Positions 55,976-64,000 of a stretch of DNA of 64,000 nt are shown here, one piece after another. The DNA lies in contig NZ_BSNQ01000009.1 in NCBI RefSeq assembly GCF_030160075.1, positions 182,295 to 246,294 of the forward strand, given 5' to 3'. Made by a program: the position numbers and the translations under genes. Positions within the stretch are counted from its first letter, which is position 1. Each line of letters starts with the position of its first letter. The DNA is from Dyella lipolytica (GTDB lineage: Bacteria; Pseudomonadota; Gammaproteobacteria; Xanthomonadales; Rhodanobacteraceae). The notes below the pieces were generated by a model, which saw only the letters and a program-made list of their open reading frames with translations, did not search any database and was not told the origin of the DNA.

Positions 55976-56662
55976 ATGCGCTACGTTATCGATGCCCCCG
56001 CCGTCCCCAGCCTTCCGGTTATTGGCCGCGAAGAACGTTTCCCGGTTCGCCGCGTGTTCTGCATCGGCCGCAATTACGCCGAGCACGCGCGCGAGATGGG
56101 CGCGACCGTAGACGCCTCGATGCCCATGTTCTTCTGCAAGCCGGCCGATGCCGTGGTTACCGATGGCGCCGATGTGCCTTATCCCCAGGCTACGTCGGAT
56201 CTGCATCATGAAGTGGAAATGGTAGTGGCGTTGAAAGCCGGCGGCCGCGACCTGGATGCAACTCGGGCCGCTGCCGCGGTATTCGGCTATGGCGTCGGGC
56301 TCGACCTGACGCGCCGCGATTTGCAAGCCATCGCCAAAGCGAAGAGTCACCCGTGGGATGTCGCCAAAGGGTTCGATCATTCCGCACCGGTCTCTGCTTT
56401 GTGTCCGGCGAACGAGACCTCGCTGAACGCAGACACCGCGATCAACCTGTATGTGAATGATACGTTGCGCCAGCAGGGTCGGCTTGGAGAGATGGTGCAC
56501 GGTGTCGTTGAGATCATCGTAACCCTGTCCACCTTGTTTGAACTCAAGCCAGGCGACCTGATCTTCACGGGCACGCCGGCCGGCGTGGCTGCGCTTCAGC
56601 GTGGCGATCGATTCCATGCCGAACTGCACGGCGTCGCTACGCTGGATGGCCGCATCGTCTGA
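55976..56662 (+). CDS. Fumarylacetoacetate hydrolase family protein (YcgM-like)
   Basis: A 228-residue FAH-fold enzyme. The core VFCIGRNYAEHAREMG, the metal-binding acids in DLHHEVEMVVAL and GYGVGLDLTRRDLQ, and PGDLIFTGTPAGV are family features. Members hydrolyse or tautomerise acylpyruvates (fumarylpyruvate, acetopyruvate or oxaloacetate). The specific substrate cannot be read here. mscL follows in the same direction. Confidence 0.89.
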   Translation: MRYVIDAPAVPSLPVIGREERFPVRRVFCIGRNYAEHAREMGATVDASMPMFFCKPADAVVTDGADVPYPQATSDLHHEVEMVVALKAGGRDLDATRAAAAVFGYGVGLDLTRRDLQAIAKAKSHPWDVAKGFDHSAPVSALCPANETSLNADTAINLYVNDTLRQQGRLGEMVHGVVEIIVTLSTLFELKPGDLIFTGTPAGVAALQRGDRFHAELHGVATLDGRIV

Positions 56663-56765
56663 AGGCAACGTTTGCTGTCTTGCCGCAGCGAAAGCCCTGT
56701 CTGCACGCCACCTGCTGCGTTAAAGTCGGAAGCGCCATCCGGCTTACCACCTCGGGGAGATGACA

Positions 56766-57167
56766 ATGAGCATGCTGCAGGAGTTCAAGGAATTTGCCAT
56801 GCGCGGCAACGTGGTCGACATGGCGGTGGGTATCGTCATCGGTGCTGCGTTCGGCAAGATTGTGACCTCGCTGGTTAGCGACGTGATCATGCCGCCGATC
56901 GGCTGGCTCACCGGCGGCATCGATTTCTCGGCCATGAAATGGGTGATCAAACCGGCCGACGACAGTAACCCGGCGCACAAGATTGCTGAGATCGCCATCA
57001 ACTACGGTAGCTTCGTCAATACGATTATCGCGTTCGTGATCGTTGCATTCGCCATCTTCATCCTGGTCAAGATCATCAATAGGTTCTACACCAAGGCCGC
57101 CGCAGCTACGCCGGCGGACGTGGCCTTGCTCACCGAGATTCGCGATCTACTGAAAAATCGGCAGTAA
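56766..57167 (+). CDS. mscL: Large-conductance mechanosensitive channel
   Basis: A 133-residue, two-helix channel. The amphipathic N-terminal helix [20 protein letters not shown] and TM1 with [19 protein letters not shown] are near-invariant. TM2 is [21 protein letters not shown], and the C-terminal helix ends [16 protein letters not shown] at the right distance supports this ATG rather than the one six bases earlier. It opens on hypo-osmotic shock. Confidence 0.96.
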   Translation: MSMLQEFKEFAMRGNVVDMAVGIVIGAAFGKIVTSLVSDVIMPPIGWLTGGIDFSAMKWVIKPADDSNPAHKIAEIAINYGSFVNTIIAFVIVAFAIFILVKIINRFYTKAAAATPADVALLTEIRDLLKNRQ

Positions 57168-57255
57168 CGTCCGCTTGCCGCGCGGGCGTGACTTCCGGCC
57201 TAAGCACAGCTTGGCGCGAGCCCCATAATCGGGGCTCGCTACCAGGAGTCGCCCG

Positions 57256-58701
57256 ATGCAACGCCCCGCTTTAACCCTGATTGCCGCCAGCCTGATGCTG
57301 GCTAACGGCTTCGCCCATGCTGCCGATGCGCCCACCGCCATACCCGGCACCGCGGTTAAAACCGCGGAACAGTTGCGCGACAAGGCCATGCACGATGACA
57401 CGGCCTACAAGGTTGTCGAATCGCTGACCACCGAAGTCGGTTCACGTATGGCCGGTAGCGTAAACGACCCGCGCGCCCGCGAATGGGCCATCGCCAAGTT
57501 CAAAGCGCTGGGTTTCGACAAGGTCTATACGGAGCCGGTGACCTACCCGTTGTGGGAGCGCCACAGCGAGCATGGCGCGATCGTCGCGCCCTTTCCGCAG
57601 CCGCTCACGCTGATCGCCCTGGGCTATTCGCCGGGCACACCCAAGGACGGCCTCACTGCGCAAGTCGTGCAGTTCGTCAGCCTGGATGCCCTGAAGGCAG
57701 CCGATCCGGCCAGCGTAAAGGGCAAGATCGTCTACATCGGCGAGCGCATGCAGCGGCACAAGGAGGGGACCGATTACGGCCGAATCGGCTCGCCCATTCG
57801 CGTGCAAGGCCCGGTGATCGCGCAGGCGAAGGGGGCGGCTGGCTTCCTGCTGCGTTCGGCCGGTACTGACGCCAACAGCCGCACACCACACACGGGTGTC
57901 ACGGGCTTCACGGATCCCACCAAGGCGATTCCCGCCGCGGCGCTGTCGAACCCTGATGCGGATCAGCTCGAACGCGTATTGGCGTACGGCAAGCCGGTGA
58001 CGGTGAAGCTCGATCTGGACTGCGGCATCGTCGGCCAATACACCGGTTACAACGTGATCGGCGAGATCACTGGACGCAAATACCCCGATCAGGTGGTAGC
58101 CATCGGCGGCCATCTCGATTCCTGGGATCCGGGCACGGGCGCCATCGACGACGGCGCCGGCGTAGCCATTGCGCTGGGCGCTGCGAAGCTGATTCACGAT
58201 TTGCCTCAGCGTCCGGATCGCACGGTTCGCGTGATCGCGTTCGCTAACGAGGAAATGGGTCTGTGGGGCGGTCGCGCTTATGCAGACAAACATGCTGCGG
58301 AAGTCGGCAAGTTCCAGCTTGGTTCCGAGTCGGATCTGGGCGCTGCCCCCGTATGGCGGATGAGCGCGAGCGTGAAGCCGCAAGCGCGGAAAGCCGTCGA
58401 GCAGATCGCCAAGGTGCTCGCGCCGGTCGGCGTTGCCTACGATCCCAAGCGTCCAGGCGGCGGTGGATCGGATCTATCGCAGATGCACCAGAAAGGCATG
58501 GCTGCACTGACGCTTGACCAGGATGCCACCTATTACTTCGACTGGCATCACACCGCCAACGACACGCTGGACAAGATCGACCCGCAACAGTTGGCGCAGA
58601 ACGTGGCGGTGTACGCCGTGTTCACCTACATGGCTGCGCAGGCTGACGGGGATTTCGGCTCCGCACCAGGCGCCTTCGCTGGCGATGGCGCTGGCGACTG
58701 A
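57256..58701 (+). CDS. Secreted M28 family zinc aminopeptidase with PA domain
   Basis: A 481-residue protein with a signal peptide (FAHA|ADAP). A PA-type insert (about 140-240) interrupts the peptidase domain. Zinc ligands are visible: His and Asp in AIGGHLDSWD, Asp in GAIDDGAGV, Glu pair in FANEEMGLWG, Asp in GSESDLG and His in YFDWHHTANDT. It likely releases N-terminal residues from peptides outside the cytoplasm. It ends at a strong terminator. Confidence 0.9.
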   Translation: MQRPALTLIAASLMLANGFAHAADAPTAIPGTAVKTAEQLRDKAMHDDTAYKVVESLTTEVGSRMAGSVNDPRAREWAIAKFKALGFDKVYTEPVTYPLWERHSEHGAIVAPFPQPLTLIALGYSPGTPKDGLTAQVVQFVSLDALKAADPASVKGKIVYIGERMQRHKEGTDYGRIGSPIRVQGPVIAQAKGAAGFLLRSAGTDANSRTPHTGVTGFTDPTKAIPAAALSNPDADQLERVLAYGKPVTVKLDLDCGIVGQYTGYNVIGEITGRKYPDQVVAIGGHLDSWDPGTGAIDDGAGVAIALGAAKLIHDLPQRPDRTVRVIAFANEEMGLWGGRAYADKHAAEVGKFQLGSESDLGAAPVWRMSASVKPQARKAVEQIAKVLAPVGVAYDPKRPGGGGSDLSQMHQKGMAALTLDQDATYYFDWHHTANDTLDKIDPQQLAQNVAVYAVFTYMAAQADGDFGSAPGAFAGDGAGD

Positions 58702-58724
58702 GTAGGCGCGTCCGCCCATGAAGC

Positions 58725-58756
58725 AAAAAAAAGGCGGCCGATGGCCGCCTTTTTTT
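58725..58756. terminator. Bidirectional intrinsic terminator
   Basis: GGCGGCC-GAT-GGCCGCC is flanked by eight A's on the left and seven T's on the right, so it serves both the M28 peptidase (plus) and the convergent marR gene (minus). Confidence 0.92.
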
Positions 58757-58775
58757 GCTGGCATTCTGCGCAACG

Positions 58776-59246
58776 TTATTCGGCTTCGTCGCTTTCGGCA
58801 GGCGTTTCCGTAGTATCCAGCGCCTGCAAATTTTCTTTGAGGCGGGTCATCACGTCCATCGCCTGGGACATTTCTTCGAAGGTGATGCCTGTCGTGCATT
58901 CGCGGCGCAATTCGTAGGCGATCTGCTCCATATCGTCGATTACCCCGCTGGCCTGCGTGGTGGTGTACAGACGCCAGGCGCGGCGATCTTTAGGGTCCGG
59001 GCGCCGCTCGACGAATCCGGCCGCCTGCAGACGGTCGATGACGCGACCCACTGCGATCGGTTCCATTTCAAGGAATTCGGCCAGCTCCGTCTGGCGCAGA
59101 CCCTCGCGGTGATACAGCACTTTGGTGGCGCGCCACTGCGCGCGCGTCAACCCGAATTTCACCGCGCGCCGATCAAAATGTTTGCGGAACAGCAGAGTGA
59201 TGTCGTTGAGCAAGTAGCCGAAGGAAATGTCTTCCGTTTTCGCCAT
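58776..59246 (-). CDS. MarR family transcriptional regulator
   Basis: A 156-residue winged-helix regulator. The N-terminal dimerisation helix is followed by LTRAQWRATKVLYHREGLRQTELAEFLEMEPIAVGRVIDRLQAAGFVERR (the wHTH, about 40-90) and the wing DPKDRRAWRLYTT. The C-terminus is acidic. The frame is open upstream to 59375, but MAKTEDISFGYLLND fits the family start. It diverges from the macro-domain gene across 58 bases, so it probably controls itself and that gene. Confidence 0.9.
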   Translation of the reverse strand: MAKTEDISFGYLLNDITLLFRKHFDRRAVKFGLTRAQWRATKVLYHREGLRQTELAEFLEMEPIAVGRVIDRLQAAGFVERRPDPKDRRAWRLYTTTQASGVIDDMEQIAYELRRECTTGITFEEMSQAMDVMTRLKENLQALDTTETPAESDEAE

Positions 59247-59304
59247 GATGTGTAGCACTCTGGGTATCACGTTAGCCAAGCATAAGCCGAAACGGGCTGA
59301 ACTT

Positions 59305-59829
59305 ATGTCGTCTATGACCGTCGTTACTGGCGACCTTACCCGACTAACTCTGGACGCCATCGTAAACGCCGCCAATCCAGGCCTGCTGGGCGGTGGCGGG
59401 GTGGACGGGGCGATCCATCGCGCTGCCGGCCCCTCGCTATTGGCAGCCTGCCGTGCGCTACCGGAAATAGCGCCCGGCGTGCGCTGCCCTACCGGTGAAG
59501 CGCGATTGACGCCGGGTTTCGCATTGCCAGCCCGCTACGTGATTCACACCGTTGGTCCGGTATGGCACGGCGGTCATGATGGAGAGGACGAGCTGCTGGC
59601 AAGCTGCTATCGCGCCTGCGTGGTGCTGGCGATTCAGCACGATCTGCACAGCATCGGTTTTCCAGCCATTAGCTGCGGTGTCTACGGCTTTCCAGCGGAA
59701 CGTGCAGCGAACGTGGCGATCGACACATTGCGCGATCTTTTGGCCAGTCATTCTGATTTGGATGTGCGGCTCTGCTGCTTCGACGATCGCATGTCGGTCA
59801 TTTGGCAGCGCGCGCTCACTCAAGCTTGA
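59305..59829 (+). CDS. ymdB: Macro-domain O-acetyl-ADP-ribose deacetylase (YmdB-like)
   Basis: A 174-residue macro-domain protein. TVVTGDLTRLTLDAIVNAANPGLLGGGGVDGAIHRAAGP is the YmdB/macroD signature, with catalytic Asn/Asp and the ADP-ribose-binding Gly-rich loops; GVYGFPAERAANVAIDTLRD is the second. It removes acetyl or ADP-ribose groups. The start at 59305 or 59314 is ambiguous. It ends at a strong hairpin. Confidence 0.9.
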   Translation: MSSMTVVTGDLTRLTLDAIVNAANPGLLGGGGVDGAIHRAAGPSLLAACRALPEIAPGVRCPTGEARLTPGFALPARYVIHTVGPVWHGGHDGEDELLASCYRACVVLAIQHDLHSIGFPAISCGVYGFPAERAANVAIDTLRDLLASHSDLDVRLCCFDDRMSVIWQRALTQA

Positions 59830-59857
59830 GGGATATCAAGCATCGTTTATAACGAGG

Positions 59858-59885
59858 AAGGGGCGGCACTGTGGCCGCCCCTTTT
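59858..59885. terminator. Bidirectional terminator between ymdB and pilQ
   Basis: AAGGGGCGGC and GCCGCCCCTT form a 10-bp stem with a six-base loop, followed by TT on the plus strand and flanked by A-rich sequence, 29 bases after the ymdB stop and 25 before the pilQ stop. Confidence 0.75.
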
Positions 59886-59909
59886 CGTCTACTTCGATTT
59901 CTCTTTCGC

Positions 59910-62114
59910 TTACTGCAAGCTGTCGCTCAAGATGCGCGGCGTGACGAAGATCAGCAGCTCGTCCTTGTTGTTGATGCGCGACGTGCTGCGGAAGAGCACA
60001 CCCAAACCAGGAATATCGCCCAGTCCCGGCACCTTGCTGGTCGTATCGGTCTTGCTGTCCTCATAGATGCCGCCAAGCACGACGGTTTGACCGTTGTCCA
60101 CGAGTACCGACGTGTTGAGCGACCGCGTGTCGATGACAGGTACCTGGCCGCTGCCCGGCACTGTGATGTACTTGTCGAGCGAGTCTTTGTTCACGTTAAT
60201 GGCCAGATACACCCGATTGTCAGCGGTGATGGTCGGTGTGACCTTCAGCTCAAGCACGGCATCCTTGAACGCTACCGTTGCTGTACCACTCGCGCCACCT
60301 CCGCCAACACTGTTCTGATAGGTGACGTAGCCGATCTCCTGGCCCTGGCGGATATCCGCTTCCTGCTGATTGGCGGTGATCACGCGCGGGCTGGAAACCA
60401 GTTCGCTACGCCCTTCCAGCTGCGCAGCCTGGAGTTCCAAGTCCAATGCGTAGTTCTTGCCAAGGATGGCAGCAGCGAGCGTCGAAGGATTGCCTGACGT
60501 AGGGGTAATGGGCATGTTCACGTTCAAATTGCCTGAACCCAACTGGCTCGAACCTGGCGAGGTGTTATTACCCTGTGTAGCACCCAGGGCACCGCCGATC
60601 TGCAGAACCTGCCCGCTTGGATTGGTGCGATTCCCGTTGACACCCCACTGCACACCAAGGTCGCGCTCGAAATCATCAGTCGCAATCACGATGCGGGACT
60701 CGATCAGCACCTGCTGAACCGGGCGGTCGAGTTGCGCGACGATCCCACGCAGCTCCAACGTTTTTTCGGCTGTGTCATTGATCAACAGCGTATTGGTACG
60801 TATGTCGAAGCTAACGCTGCCGCGGGGCGAAAGGAATCCGCGATGCGACGACGCGGTGCTGGCTCCACCGGCACCACCGGCGATACTCTGCATGCTGCCA
60901 CTCGTCAACAGCTTGGCAATATCCTGCGCCTTGCCATAGCTGATCGGAACATAGGTCGTAACCAGCGGCGCGGTGTCTTCTGCCTTGAAACGTGCATCAG
61001 CCACATTCTGTTCGTAATCCGCCAATTCCTTCTGCGGCGCGATCCAAATCACGTTGCCGTCACGACGCTTGTCCAGATCCTTGGCACGCAGGATCACATC
61101 CAGCGCCTGATCCCAAGGGACATTGACCAATCGCAGCGTAACGCTACCGCCAACCGTATCCGAAGCCACCAGATTCAGTCCTGAAACATCCGCCAGCAAC
61201 TGCAATGCAGAACGCACCGGAATATCTTGGAAGTTGAACGTCACTCGGTTACCGGTGTAGACAGGCTCCGGACCCACGCCCAGCTTGTCGGACTTGGGAT
61301 CGTGCTTCTTGGGCGTGACTTCGACGACATACTGGTCGGCCGTCTGGTAGGACGAGGTTTCCACATCGCCGCTGAAGGCGATATCGAGATGTACGCCGTT
61401 AGACGTAGAACGCGGCGTGATCGATTGCACTGGTGTGGCGAAATCGAGCACGTTCAAGCGCTGCGCCTGGCCGGCCGGCAACTTCACATTGTCGATGTCG
61501 ACCGCAACATTGTCGCTCGAGCGATGCATGTTGGCGTTCGCACCCGAGCCGTTGAAGTTGACCAAGACGCGACCAGAACCATTGTTGCCACGCTGGAAAT
61601 CGATATTGGTGATCGCCGGACCGTTCATCGCCGACGGCAGCGCCTTGGACGGATCGATGGTCGATGCCGTAGTGACCGGCTGCGTCTGAGTGCCGTTATT
61701 GACGACCATCACCAGGCTGTTGCCCTCGACATGAGACCGATACGTCGAGGCTTGCATCAGCTCAACCACTACGCGCGTGCGTCCGCCGGCCGAGACGGCT
61801 GAAACGCCCGTAGTGGTACCGACGCCGATATCCTGATGGCGCGCCGCATCGTTGGCGGTATCCGGAAAATCGACCGCAATGCGCGGTGGGTTGTCCGTGG
61901 TGAAGACCTTCGGCTCGGGCACCTGCCCGTTGTCGAAGTTCATGCGCAACTCGACGCTACCACCCGGCAAGGTCTTGTAGGTGATGTTTTGAAGTGTGCT
62001 GGTCGCCGAAGCGGCGTTTGCCCAAGTGGCGGCTCCCAGCATCACGACGGTCATCAGGCAACGGCTTGCCAGGCTCATGGCTCGGCTCCGGACTGGTTTG
62101 ATTGGATTGGTCAT
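59910..62114 (-). CDS. pilQ: Type IV pilus secretin PilQ
   Basis: A 734-residue outer-membrane secretin forming the pilus exit pore. A signal peptide ends near WANA|AS. Two AMIN domains (about 40-260) are followed by the secretin N0/STN domain (NRVTFNFQDIPVRSALQLLADVSG, about 315-380), the NolW-type N1 domain and the secretin barrel with the VPGLGDIPGLGVLFRSTSR signature near the C-terminus. The protein ends DELLIFVTPRIL. It receives PilP and is the last gene of the pilN-O-P-Q operon. aroK, the usual downstream neighbour, is absent. Confidence 0.95.
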   Translation of the reverse strand: MTNPIKPVRSRAMSLASRCLMTVVMLGAATWANAASATSTLQNITYKTLPGGSVELRMNFDNGQVPEPKVFTTDNPPRIAVDFPDTANDAARHQDIGVGTTTGVSAVSAGGRTRVVVELMQASTYRSHVEGNSLVMVVNNGTQTQPVTTASTIDPSKALPSAMNGPAITNIDFQRGNNGSGRVLVNFNGSGANANMHRSSDNVAVDIDNVKLPAGQAQRLNVLDFATPVQSITPRSTSNGVHLDIAFSGDVETSSYQTADQYVVEVTPKKHDPKSDKLGVGPEPVYTGNRVTFNFQDIPVRSALQLLADVSGLNLVASDTVGGSVTLRLVNVPWDQALDVILRAKDLDKRRDGNVIWIAPQKELADYEQNVADARFKAEDTAPLVTTYVPISYGKAQDIAKLLTSGSMQSIAGGAGGASTASSHRGFLSPRGSVSFDIRTNTLLINDTAEKTLELRGIVAQLDRPVQQVLIESRIVIATDDFERDLGVQWGVNGNRTNPSGQVLQIGGALGATQGNNTSPGSSQLGSGNLNVNMPITPTSGNPSTLAAAILGKNYALDLELQAAQLEGRSELVSSPRVITANQQEADIRQGQEIGYVTYQNSVGGGGASGTATVAFKDAVLELKVTPTITADNRVYLAINVNKDSLDKYITVPGSGQVPVIDTRSLNTSVLVDNGQTVVLGGIYEDSKTDTTSKVPGLGDIPGLGVLFRSTSRINNKDELLIFVTPRILSDSLQ

Positions 62115-62133
62115 TGCATCAGCCCCTGTCATC

Positions 62134-62685
62134 CTATTTCGCGCCGAGCGCGATGCTGGCTGGACGTTCCATCCAGCCGCCATTGCCGTTGGAAACCAAT
62201 TCGACCAGATCGACCTTGTCGCCGCTGATGGCGGTGATGCGACCGTAGTTCTGGCCCATGTATTCGTTGTTGTGCACGCGATGGATGACTCCGCCCGGAT
62301 CCTTGATCAGGGCCTCCATCGACGCGCCGTTGCCGATCGTGCCTACCATCTTGAGGCTATCCAGCGAGTAGGCCTCAAGCGGTTGCCGGGCACGGCCCTC
62401 ATCCGGTCGGGGGCCGTTGTTTTGGTTCAGCTCGTCCGGACTTGGGCTGAACGGGTCGCGCTTGTCTTGATCGCTGTAGGTGAACGTCTCGAACGTCTTG
62501 ATCACCGGCAGCGGAGGAATGGGCGCACCGCGCTTGGCTTTTTCCTGCGCGACCCAGTCGCGCAGGTCGGACATGCCGCGAGTGCAGCCTCCGAGGACCA
62601 ACGCCGTACCAACCAGCAACACTAGTTTGGCTAAGCGCATAGACTTGACCAGACTAGTCGGCTTCATGGCAGTCATGGTTCTCAT
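62134..62685 (-). CDS. pilP: Type IV pilus inner-membrane lipoprotein PilP
   Basis: A 183-residue lipoprotein. The signal with lipobox LVLGGC puts an N-acyl cysteine near residue 34. A Pro-rich linker (APIPPLPVIKTFETFTY) is followed by a C-terminal beta domain (about 85-180) with DSLKMVGTIGNGASMEALI. It couples the PilNO complex to PilQ. The start overlaps the pilO stop (ATGA). Confidence 0.93.
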   Translation of the reverse strand: MRTMTAMKPTSLVKSMRLAKLVLLVGTALVLGGCTRGMSDLRDWVAQEKAKRGAPIPPLPVIKTFETFTYSDQDKRDPFSPSPDELNQNNGPRPDEGRARQPLEAYSLDSLKMVGTIGNGASMEALIKDPGGVIHRVHNNEYMGQNYGRITAISGDKVDLVELVSNGNGGWMERPASIALGAK

Positions 62686-63353
62686 TTCTGCCCCCCTGCT
62701 TTCTTGTTCTTCGCCTTGCCGCTCGTTTCGCCAGTTTCAGAATCGTCCATATAGCGGTAGGTCTTCACTGTGCCCTGCAACACCAGCAACTGGTTCGGAC
62801 CGGGCTCGGCGCCCTTGGCAGGGGCATTGAGTGGCGTCAAGGAAACATCGTGCATGGTGAGAATCACCACTCGCGGAAGCGACGCAACGCCACTGATGAA
62901 GGAACCGAATTGATGATAGGTGCCGATCATCTTCAGTTGGATCGGCTTCTCCGCGTAGAAGTCTTTCGATACCTCGGTGCCCGGCTGGAACAGCTCCTGC
63001 TGCAGGCCGGCGGACAAGGCCGTCTGCGATACGTCGACCAGCAATTCCGGCATTTCCGTCTTGCTGGGCAACTGACGCAGCAGCTGGCGCAGCATGTCTT
63101 TCATCTCGTCCAACTGTTGTTGCAGAGCTTCGAGATTGACTGACTTGGCCTGCTTTTGCGAAAACTCTGTCTTTAGCTGCTCTTCCTTGCCGGCAAGAGT
63201 CTGCAGATCGTTCTGCTGGTCGTTGATAAACGTGTACCAGCCAATGAGCACGATCACCGCAAACAACAATACGGTGAAGAACGTCTTGACCGATTTCGGC
63301 CAGCCACCGATGTTGTTGCGATCCAAACTGCGCAGATCGTCGAGGAGTTTCAT
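62682..63353 (-). CDS. pilO: Type IV pilus alignment protein PilO
   Basis: A 223-residue bitopic protein. One N-terminal helix (about 23-42) is followed by a coiled coil (about 45-105) and a ferredoxin-like periplasmic domain with FYAEKPIQLKMIGTYHQFGSFISGVASLPRVV. It forms heterodimers with PilN in the alignment subcomplex. Its start overlaps the pilN stop by one base (TAATG) and its stop overlaps pilP. Confidence 0.94.
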   Translation of the reverse strand: MKLLDDLRSLDRNNIGGWPKSVKTFFTVLLFAVIVLIGWYTFINDQQNDLQTLAGKEEQLKTEFSQKQAKSVNLEALQQQLDEMKDMLRQLLRQLPSKTEMPELLVDVSQTALSAGLQQELFQPGTEVSKDFYAEKPIQLKMIGTYHQFGSFISGVASLPRVVILTMHDVSLTPLNAPAKGAEPGPNQLLVLQGTVKTYRYMDDSETGETSGKAKNKKAGGQK

Positions 63354-64000
63354 TACTTGGCCCCTCCCTTGACTGGCGCTGCACTGGGTTGAATCGGTGC
63401 TTGTACAGATGCCGGAGGTGTCGCGGTCGGCTTGGTGGCTTGAGGAATTCCCGTTGCCATCGGTGCAACGATGGCCCCGCTGCTGCTCGATGCAGCAGGA
63501 TTGGTGGAACCCTGTGCTGCGCCGTCATCCTGCTTGGGCCGCTGCAGCGCAACCGTCAATCCAAAGCTGTACGGCATGCGCGATGCATCGTGACTGTTTT
63601 CAGTCTTGCTAAGGTCAGCCTGCCCCATCCACTGCGAAGCCTCGATGTTGCGCATGTAGTCGGCGACGCTGGCGTTCGATTGTGCGACGCCGCCCAGCAC
63701 CATCTGATCGCCGTTCTGCTTGATCGAGGTCAACCGTGCGCTGCCAGGAATCGTCTTAACCAGCTCGTCGAACAGATGCACCATCTGGGAACGGTTAGCC
63801 TGCAGCTGCTCAATGATCTGCTTGCGTGCCAGCAATTGCGCACGAACCTTTTCTAGATCGCTGATCTTGGCAAGCCGCGCGTCTACCTGCTTGATCTGAT
63901 CCTGCAGATAGGAGTTGCGGTCGTTTTGGTTATCGATGCGCATGCCCATCCAGAAGCCCCATAGCAGCAGGCATCCGATAGCGGCCAGGAGAGCAGCACC
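63353..64000 (-). CDS. pilN: Type IV pilus alignment protein PilN, N-terminus outside the window
   Basis: A 215-residue C-terminal part; the frame runs off the right edge, so at least the cytoplasmic N-terminus that binds PilM is missing. Visible are the membrane helix (GAALLAAIGCLLLWGFWMG), a coiled coil (LQDQIKQVDARLAKISDLEKV) and the ferredoxin-like domain. Unusually, about 50 residues of Pro/Ala/Thr-rich tail follow the core domain. PilM and pilus genes probably continue upstream. Confidence 0.93.
   Translation of the reverse strand, partial: GAALLAAIGCLLLWGFWMGMRIDNQNDRNSYLQDQIKQVDARLAKISDLEKVRAQLLARKQIIEQLQANRSQMVHLFDELVKTIPGSARLTSIKQNGDQMVLGGVAQSNASVADYMRNIEASQWMGQADLSKTENSHDASRMPYSFGLTVALQRPKQDDGAAQGSTNPAASSSSGAIVAPMATGIPQATKPTATPPASVQAPIQPSAAPVKGGAK

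Overview
The window is 64 kb of high-GC, gene-dense chromosome. The gene set suggests a Xanthomonadales gammaproteobacterium, most likely Rhodanobacteraceae (Dyella, Rhodanobacter, Luteibacter and relatives). The evidence is protein flavour and gene neighbourhoods: lptFG divergent from pepA-holC, xerD-dsbC, thiS-thiG-trmB, pilNOPQ, RimB-RimK, and EttA next to PyrF. The family is my inference; no search was run. I see no rRNA, prophage, insertion sequence, integron or CRISPR array.

Layout. 0-12 kb: the end of a TetR-type regulator, a DUF817 membrane protein, ettA, pyrF, a secreted trypsin-like protease with a large unassigned C-terminal region, an acyltransferase-3 protein, uppP, a peptide deformylase, cstA-yjiX and a DUF2127 membrane protein. 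12-22 kb: a minus-strand run xerD, dsbC, periplasmic ATP-dependent ligase (LigE type), purL, an unassigned membrane protein, a family-2 glycosyltransferase and an EamA transporter, with a divergent RDD protein. 22-29 kb: PHA depolymerase phaZ, threonine aldolase, a PIN-domain gene behind lptF-lptG, then pepA and holC. 29-41 kb: a large hybrid sensor kinase, a translationally coupled yceI / cytochrome b561 / yceI operon, a glutaredoxin-like protein, sdaA, a DUF559 endonuclease-fold gene bracketed by inverted palindromes, a two-component system, a candidate small RNA, rimB-rimK and tRNA-Gly(CCC). 41-50 kb: a FecR/DUF6600 protein, thiS-thiG-trmB, an SLC13/RCK permease, a nucleotide-sugar dehydrogenase, a Rieske protein, a small membrane protein and an Ada-like regulator/alkyltransferase. 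50-64 kb: a YedA-like exporter, a four-gene MacAB-like ABC efflux operon, an FAH-family enzyme, mscL, an M28 peptidase, divergent marR and macro-domain genes, and pilQ-P-O-N running off the end.

Most of this is housekeeping: envelope biogenesis (uppP, lptFG), purine/pyrimidine and thiamine synthesis, translation (ettA, def, trmB, rimK), type IV pili and stress efflux. The most unusual structure is the DUF559 gene between two inverted, palindrome-plus-tail repeats. The ettA-pyrF gap carries the same repeat pair in the same orientation but with no gene inside, so this looks like a small REP-like element with a possible endonuclease partner. Also worth attention are a promoter-and-terminator-bounded candidate sRNA upstream of the two-component system, a PhaR-type palindrome at the phaZ promoter, a palindrome cluster upstream of the ABC efflux operon, and the unassigned membrane protein in the purL operon.

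Start codons were chosen by Shine-Dalgarno-like sequence and family N-termini. Where the start differs from the longest reading frame, the entry says so.
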